The notes under the pieces: generated by a model
Seen by the model: only the letters and a program-made list of their open reading frames with translations
Told to the model about the DNA's origin: nothing
The model's database searches: none
Made by a program: the position numbers and the translations under genes
Part shown: one piece after another, positions 6,382-9,945 of the stretch
Position numbering within the stretch: the stretch's first letter is position 1
Layout: the number at the start of each line of letters is the position of its first letter
NCBI GenBank assembly: GCA_041605955.1
Contig: JBFIXI010000101.1
Coordinates: 1 to 9,945, forward strand
Origin: JAHEJX01 sp041605955
GTDB taxonomy: Bacteria > Actinomycetota > Acidimicrobiia > Spongiisociales > UBA5794
Length of the DNA stretch: 9,945 bases
Reading direction: 5' to 3'

Positions 6382-6396
6382 GCGGCGGATCGCCGC
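6382..6396. other. Short GC hairpin upstream of DUF885 gene
   Basis: GCGGCG (6382-6387) and CGCCGC (6391-6396) form a 6-bp stem with loop GAT in the amylase-DUF885 gap. No T-run adjoins it. It could help end amylase transcription or be chance in GC-rich DNA. Confidence 0.3.
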
Positions 6397-6486
6397 AGCC
6401 CTGTGAGGGTCGCGGCCACCGGGAGAGCGAGTCTGCGTCGGTTCGAGGCTGTATCCCGGTTGCAGGCTTTCGCCGATGGTTGCCGC

Positions 6487-6502
6487 ACCGACGATCGTCG
6501 GT
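6487..6502. other. Perfect 16-bp palindrome at the amylase stop codon
   Basis: ACCGACGA|TCGTCGGT is an exact inverted repeat without spacer, overlapping the last base of the amylase TGA. It could form a small terminator hairpin or serve as a dimeric protein-binding site upstream of the DUF885 gene. The sequence alone does not decide. Confidence 0.4.
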
Positions 6503-8367
6503 CATTGCGCCAGCCCGATGACGGCTGCATGCGGTCCCAACTCGATGATCTCCCCGTGGGTGCGCACTTGCCCCACCGACCAGAGGATCGCTCCCGGATG
6601 CTGTCCGGGAGCCACTCCCAGATCCACCGTGGTGGCGCCGTTGTTGATGGCGACGAAGATCTGCTCGTTCTCGGTGCGGCGCATGAAGCTGACGCACTGG
6701 TCGACGGTCGGCAGCATTTCGATATTCCCGCGGCGTAGCGCAGCGTGGTGGCGGCGCAGCCGGCTGACCGCGCGGACAGCCTGATGATGGTCGCTCCCGG
6801 TGCGTTCCCAATCGAAAGCGCGACGGCAATCCGGGTCGTGGCCTCCGGTGAGGGGGAGCTCGTCGCCGTAGTACAAGCCCGGCGCCCCCGGGGAGGTGAG
6901 CTGGAAGACCGTAGCCAGCAACAGGCGGCGCTCGTCTTCGCCGGCGAGGCGGAGGAACCGACTGGTGTCGTGGCTACCGATGAGGTTCTGGTTGACCTCG
7001 GTGACGGCCGGCGAATACATCGCCAGCATACGCAAGTAGTCGGCAACGAACTCTTCGGCGGTGATCGTCTTGAGGCCGAAGAAGCCGAGACAGATCTCTC
7101 GGAACGTGTAGTTCATCGTGGCGTCGAACTCGTCGCCCTGGAGCCAGCGGCGGGCATCGCCCATCACCTCGGCCAGTAGGTATATGCCGGGCCGTTCCGC
7201 CTCGATGGCGGCCCGCAGGTCCGCCCAGAAGTCGTGGTCGATGTAGCGCACCACATCCATGCGCCACCCGTCGATGGCGTATTCCCGGACCCAGTGGGTC
7301 GCCACGTCGATCATGTACTGGCGGGCATCCGGATGCTGTAGATCGACCCGGGGCATCTGGGGGACGCTGTACCAGGTGTCGTAGCTCGGCTGGACGATCG
7401 GCCCGCTGTCCACCGTCTCGAGGCGGACACCCGTGTCCTCCTCGAACTGCGGAAGCCGCACCGACCAGTAGGGATGGTCGGCTACCAGATCGGGGCGGTA
7501 CCGGACCATCAACGGGTGCTCATATACGTCGAACCACCCGGCGTAGTCAGAGTCGGCGCCATTGCGCAGCACGTCCTGGAAGAACGGGAAGGTGGGATGC
7601 AGGTGGTTCAGTGAGACGTCGAGGATGATGCGCATGTCCCGTTGGTGGGCCGCAGTTACCAGCCGCCCCAAGGCCTCGTTGCCGCCGAGCATCGGGTCCA
7701 CCGTGTAGTAGTCGCGCGTGTCGTAGCGGTGGTTCGATGGCGATGAGAAGATCGGGTTGAGATAGATCACATCGATCCCGAGGTCCACCAAATGGTCGAG
7801 GTGAGCGGCGATGCCGTCGAGATCGCCACCCATGAACCCGCGATAAGTTGGCGGGCTGCCCCAGGGAAGGGCATCGACGGGAGTCAAGCCGGGATCCGCG
7901 GAGGCGAACCGATCGGGGAAGATCTGATAGATCACTGCGCCCCGAGCCCACTCCGGCACCTGGTGATGGACGACTGCGCCGACCTCGATCTCGAACCGGT
8001 CGATCCGTTCGATGGCCGCAGTCACTCCAGTCACGCCAACGTATATCGGTGTGCCGTCCTCCAGCCGGAGGGCCAGCGAACACTGCAAGCGCTCCGCCGG
8101 CGGGGCGAGGGTGATCTCCCAGAACGAGACTTCACCGGCGGCGCCGACGCTCCGCATCTCGTGCCCCATTACTCGGGTGCCGTCCCGGATGACGACGAGG
8201 GCTTCGGCCGTGTCGACCGGGGCGAGGAAGCGGAAGGTCAGGTGTCCCCTGCTGGTGCGGTGCAGGCAAGCGGAGTCGGCCGGGTCGAAGGTCACCTGGT
8301 GGGGGCGCAGGTTGCCGACAATGCCGTACGCCAGATGGTCATTGTCGAGTATGCGCATCGCAGCCAT
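6502..8367 (-). CDS. GH13 cyclomaltodextrinase/neopullulanase-like alpha-amylase
   Basis: A 621-residue glycoside hydrolase of family 13. Residues 1-130 form an N-terminal beta domain of the kind found in maltogenic amylases and cyclomaltodextrinases. The catalytic barrel begins at WARGAVIYQIFPDRF (140-154). Conserved regions are I, DVSLNH at 250-255; II, GWRMD with nucleophile Asp371; III, LLAE with acid/base Glu400; and IV, GSHD with transition-state Asp467. The segment WLQGDEFDATMNYTFRE (408-424) is characteristic of cyclomaltodextrinase/neopullulanase enzymes. A C-terminal beta domain follows from about 540. No signal peptide is present, so it should hydrolyse imported maltodextrins or cyclodextrins in the cytoplasm. 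ATG 8367 is preceded by AGGAGGA (8381-8375) at a 7-base spacing. It is divergent from the maltodextrin-binding protein gene, which fits one sugar-use locus. Exact specificity (maltogenic amylase, cyclomaltodextrinase or neopullulanase) is not resolvable here. Confidence 0.93.
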   Translation of the reverse strand: MAAMRILDNDHLAYGIVGNLRPHQVTFDPADSACLHRTSRGHLTFRFLAPVDTAEALVVIRDGTRVMGHEMRSVGAAGEVSFWEITLAPPAERLQCSLALRLEDGTPIYVGVTGVTAAIERIDRFEIEVGAVVHHQVPEWARGAVIYQIFPDRFASADPGLTPVDALPWGSPPTYRGFMGGDLDGIAAHLDHLVDLGIDVIYLNPIFSSPSNHRYDTRDYYTVDPMLGGNEALGRLVTAAHQRDMRIILDVSLNHLHPTFPFFQDVLRNGADSDYAGWFDVYEHPLMVRYRPDLVADHPYWSVRLPQFEEDTGVRLETVDSGPIVQPSYDTWYSVPQMPRVDLQHPDARQYMIDVATHWVREYAIDGWRMDVVRYIDHDFWADLRAAIEAERPGIYLLAEVMGDARRWLQGDEFDATMNYTFREICLGFFGLKTITAEEFVADYLRMLAMYSPAVTEVNQNLIGSHDTSRFLRLAGEDERRLLLATVFQLTSPGAPGLYYGDELPLTGGHDPDCRRAFDWERTGSDHHQAVRAVSRLRRHHAALRRGNIEMLPTVDQCVSFMRRTENEQIFVAINNGATTVDLGVAPGQHPGAILWSVGQVRTHGEIIELGPHAAVIGLAQ

Positions 8368-8405
8368 CAGCGGTTCCTCCTGCGACAGCTTCGTTCCGCC
8401 GCCTG

Positions 8406-8434
8406 ACCCTACGGCGCGACGCGCCCGCCGTCCA
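8406..8434 (-). promoter_or_regulatory. Candidate amylase promoter with inverted repeat in its spacer
   Basis: On the minus strand TGGACG (8434-8429) and TAGGGT (8411-8406) are separated by exactly 17 bases. An imperfect inverted repeat, ACGGCGCG and CGCGCC...GCCGT at 8411-8431, fills the spacer and would suit a repressor site. Both hexamers are only moderate matches. Confidence 0.35.
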
Positions 8435-8493
8435 TATGTGCCGCGACCGGCCGTTTTGCCCGTGGCGAATTCGTATTAGCCGGCTGCGGCTGG

Positions 8494-8521
8494 TTGACTT
8501 GGGGGCTGCGCGGGCAGGGAT
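8494..8521 (+). promoter_or_regulatory. Weak candidate promoter of the sugar-binding protein gene
   Basis: TTGACT at 8494-8499 is a good -35 match. The best -10 candidates downstream are AGGGAT (8516-8521, 16-base spacer) and GATGAT (8519-8524, 19-base spacer), both poor. Regulation by a LacI-type sugar repressor would be usual for such genes, but I see no classic operator. Confidence 0.22.
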
Positions 8522-8568
8522 GATGCCGTGCCTGCGGCTTTGACGGAGGATTAGGAGGGAGCTCCCGA

Positions 8569-9885
8569 ATGAGGAGTCGAAACCAGCTATTGGTGGGCGT
8601 CCTGCTTGCCTTCGCGTTGATAGCTGCCGCGTGCGGCGACGACGCAGGTGATGACACCACGGCCGCCCCGGCTACCACCCAGACAACCACCACCCAGGCC
8701 ACTACAACAGCGGCACCGGCGACCACTACCCAGGCCCCGACCACAACTGCGGCAGTCACGCCGCTGGTGATATGGGCGGATGACACCCGCGCCGAAGTGC
8801 TCGGCCCGCTCACCGAATCGTTCACCGCCGACACCGGCATCCCGGTCGATGTCCAGCTGGTGGGCTTCGGCGACATCCGCAATAACATCCAGACCGCCGG
8901 CCCCGCCGGTGAAGGTGCCGACATCTTCGTGGGCGCCCATGACTGGATCGGTGAGCTGCAGGCCAACGGCGTTCTCGCCGAGATCGATCTCGCCGGGCGC
9001 GAGAGCGAGTTCTACGACGTCGCCATCGGTGCCTTCTCGCTGGACGGCAAGCTGTACGGCGTCCCGTATGCGATCGAGAACATGGGCCTGTTCCGCAACA
9101 CCGACTTGGTGCCCGATGCCCCGGCCACGTGGGAGGAGCTGGCGTCAGCTTGTGACGGGCTCACCGATATCACAGTGTGTGTCGCCGCGCCGGCACGGGA
9201 CGCGTTCGCCAACCAGGCCTTCATTCAGGGCTTTGGTGGCTACATCTTCGATTACACCGCCACCGGCTTCGATCCGTCCGACGTCGGGCTCGACAATGAG
9301 GGAGCCGTTGATGGGGCTTCCTGGCTGGATGGCATCGTCAAGGACGGCTACGTCTCGGCGGACATCGAGTGGGGCAACATGAACGACATCTTCGGCAACG
9401 GCGAAGCGGCATTCCTGTGGAATGGTCCGTGGCATCTGCAGAACGTTCGTGATTCGGGTGTCAGCTACGCCGTGTCGACATTCCCGCCGGTAGGAGACAA
9501 CACTCCGATCCCATTCGTGGGTGTCCAGGGGTTCATGATCAACGCGTTCAGTGAGCAACAGGTGGCCGCGCAGCTGTTCCTCACCGACTACGTCGCCACC
9601 GAGGACTTCATGCTGCAGCTCTTCGACGTCGGGCTGCGCGGCCCGGCGCACAAAGCGAGCTACGAGCAGGCGCTGGCGACGGACCCGGAGGTGGCCGCCT
9701 TCACACAGACGGACGCCGACCCTGGCCTCCTCATGCCGAACGTTCCCGAGATGTCGTCGGTGTGGGGCGCCATGGGTGACGCGTTCACCATCATCTACAA
9801 CCAGGCTTACACCGACGAGCTGGCTGACCCGGCGGCAGTGATGGCGCGGGCTGCGGAGACCGTGCGTAACGCCATCGCCGGCTGA
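8569..9885 (+). CDS. Maltodextrin-binding ABC transporter lipoprotein (MalE-like)
   Basis: A 438-residue extracellular solute-binding protein. Residues 1-21 are a signal peptide with lipobox LIAAAC (Cys22), then a Thr/Ala-rich spacer (about 30-64) that holds the domain away from the membrane. The binding domain (65-438) matches maltose-binding proteins in several places: LVIWADDTRAEVLGPL (66-81), ADIFVGAHDWIGELQANGVLAEID (from 117), YGVPYAIENMGLF (163-175), FLWNGPWHLQN (282-292) and LLMPNVPEMSSVWGAM (387-402). It should capture maltooligosaccharides and pass them to an inner-membrane permease. Permease genes are not in the window and are expected just beyond the right edge. AGGAGG at 8553-8558 lies 10 bases before ATG 8569. 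The gene is divergent from the GH13 enzyme, which supports maltodextrin as ligand. Related ligands such as cyclodextrin or trehalose cannot be excluded. Confidence 0.93.
   Translation: MRSRNQLLVGVLLAFALIAAACGDDAGDDTTAAPATTQTTTTQATTTAAPATTTQAPTTTAAVTPLVIWADDTRAEVLGPLTESFTADTGIPVDVQLVGFGDIRNNIQTAGPAGEGADIFVGAHDWIGELQANGVLAEIDLAGRESEFYDVAIGAFSLDGKLYGVPYAIENMGLFRNTDLVPDAPATWEELASACDGLTDITVCVAAPARDAFANQAFIQGFGGYIFDYTATGFDPSDVGLDNEGAVDGASWLDGIVKDGYVSADIEWGNMNDIFGNGEAAFLWNGPWHLQNVRDSGVSYAVSTFPPVGDNTPIPFVGVQGFMINAFSEQQVAAQLFLTDYVATEDFMLQLFDVGLRGPAHKASYEQALATDPEVAAFTQTDADPGLLMPNVPEMSSVWGAMGDAFTIIYNQAYTDELADPAAVMARAAETVRNAIAG
8656..8760 (+). repeat. ACC/ACA-rich low-complexity tract coding a Thr-rich linker
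   Basis: The reading frame here encodes almost only Thr, Ala, Pro and Gln (TTTTQATTTAAPATTTQAP). It is a flexible tether between the lipid anchor and binding domain and a likely site of length variation between strains. Confidence 0.75.
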
Positions 9886-9917
9886 CGGACTCCTATAGGG
9901 AGATTCACTCCACTAGT

Positions 9918-9945
9918 GCGGGGAGGGCAGCGCTGCCCTCCCCGC
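9918..9945. other. Perfect 28-bp palindrome after the sugar-binding protein gene
   Basis: GCGGGGAGGGCAGC (9918-9931) is followed at once by its exact reverse complement GCTGCCCTCCCCGC (9932-9945), reaching the last base of the window. It starts 32 bases after the stop and can form a very stable hairpin. It may be a terminator or, between binding-protein and permease genes, a partial terminator or mRNA-stabilising element. What follows is not visible. Confidence 0.7.

Noticed and set aside
6375..6382. CACTAGTG palindrome, also present at 9911-9918
   Set aside because: Two 8-bp copies in 10 kb could be chance, and no common context besides intergenic location was seen.
4965..6521. 518-codon plus-strand frame opposite the DUF885 gene
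   Set aside because: It is antisense to a full-length family match with an intact HEAIPGHH motif; the product is Arg/Gly/His-rich without domains.

Overview
The window is GC-rich DNA with the look of an actinobacterium, most likely of the class Acidimicrobiia. Two lipoproteins here share the signal-peptide ending FALIAAACG, followed by Asp/Gly-rich or Thr-rich low-complexity linkers, which is common in that class. Genes are close-packed with good Shine-Dalgarno sites, and one start looks leaderless. The taxonomic call is inference from style, not from a marker gene.

Layout from left to right. (1) 1-632, minus strand: the N-terminal 210 residues of a polytopic membrane protein resembling O-antigen ligase/Wzy polymerases, cut by the left edge. 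(2) 633-997: a divergent intergenic region without a convincing gene. (3) 998-3394, plus strand: a probable three-gene unit made of a small membrane-anchored class I cytochrome c, a NarX/DesK-type histidine kinase and a NarL/FixJ-type response regulator. The kinase and regulator overlap by ATGA, and a strong intrinsic terminator follows. (4) 3516-4190, plus: a lipoprotein with a complete type-1 copper (cupredoxin) site and acidic His/Met-rich repeats. (5) 4378-4470, minus: tRNA-Ser(GCU) with encoded CCA, flanked on both sides by strong hairpins. (6) 4677-6359, minus: a cytoplasmic DUF885 putative metallopeptidase, possibly translated from a leaderless mRNA. (7) 6502-8367, minus: a GH13 cyclomaltodextrinase/neopullulanase-like enzyme. 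(8) 8569-9885, plus: a maltodextrin-binding ABC transporter lipoprotein, divergent from the amylase. A perfect 28-bp palindrome closes the window.

Two functional themes appear. The right part is a maltodextrin-use locus: the lipoprotein captures maltooligosaccharides outside, permease genes presumably lie beyond the right edge, and the signal-less GH13 enzyme hydrolyses the sugars in the cytoplasm. The middle-left part has a redox and metal flavour: a c-type cytochrome appears co-transcribed with a two-component system and lies beside a copper lipoprotein. A link between cytochrome, sensor and cupredoxin is a hypothesis from gene order only.

I see no CRISPR array, transposase, phage gene or defence island. 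Most of the window is ordinary metabolism. The cytochrome/two-component arrangement and the repeat-bearing cupredoxin are the parts most worth a second look.
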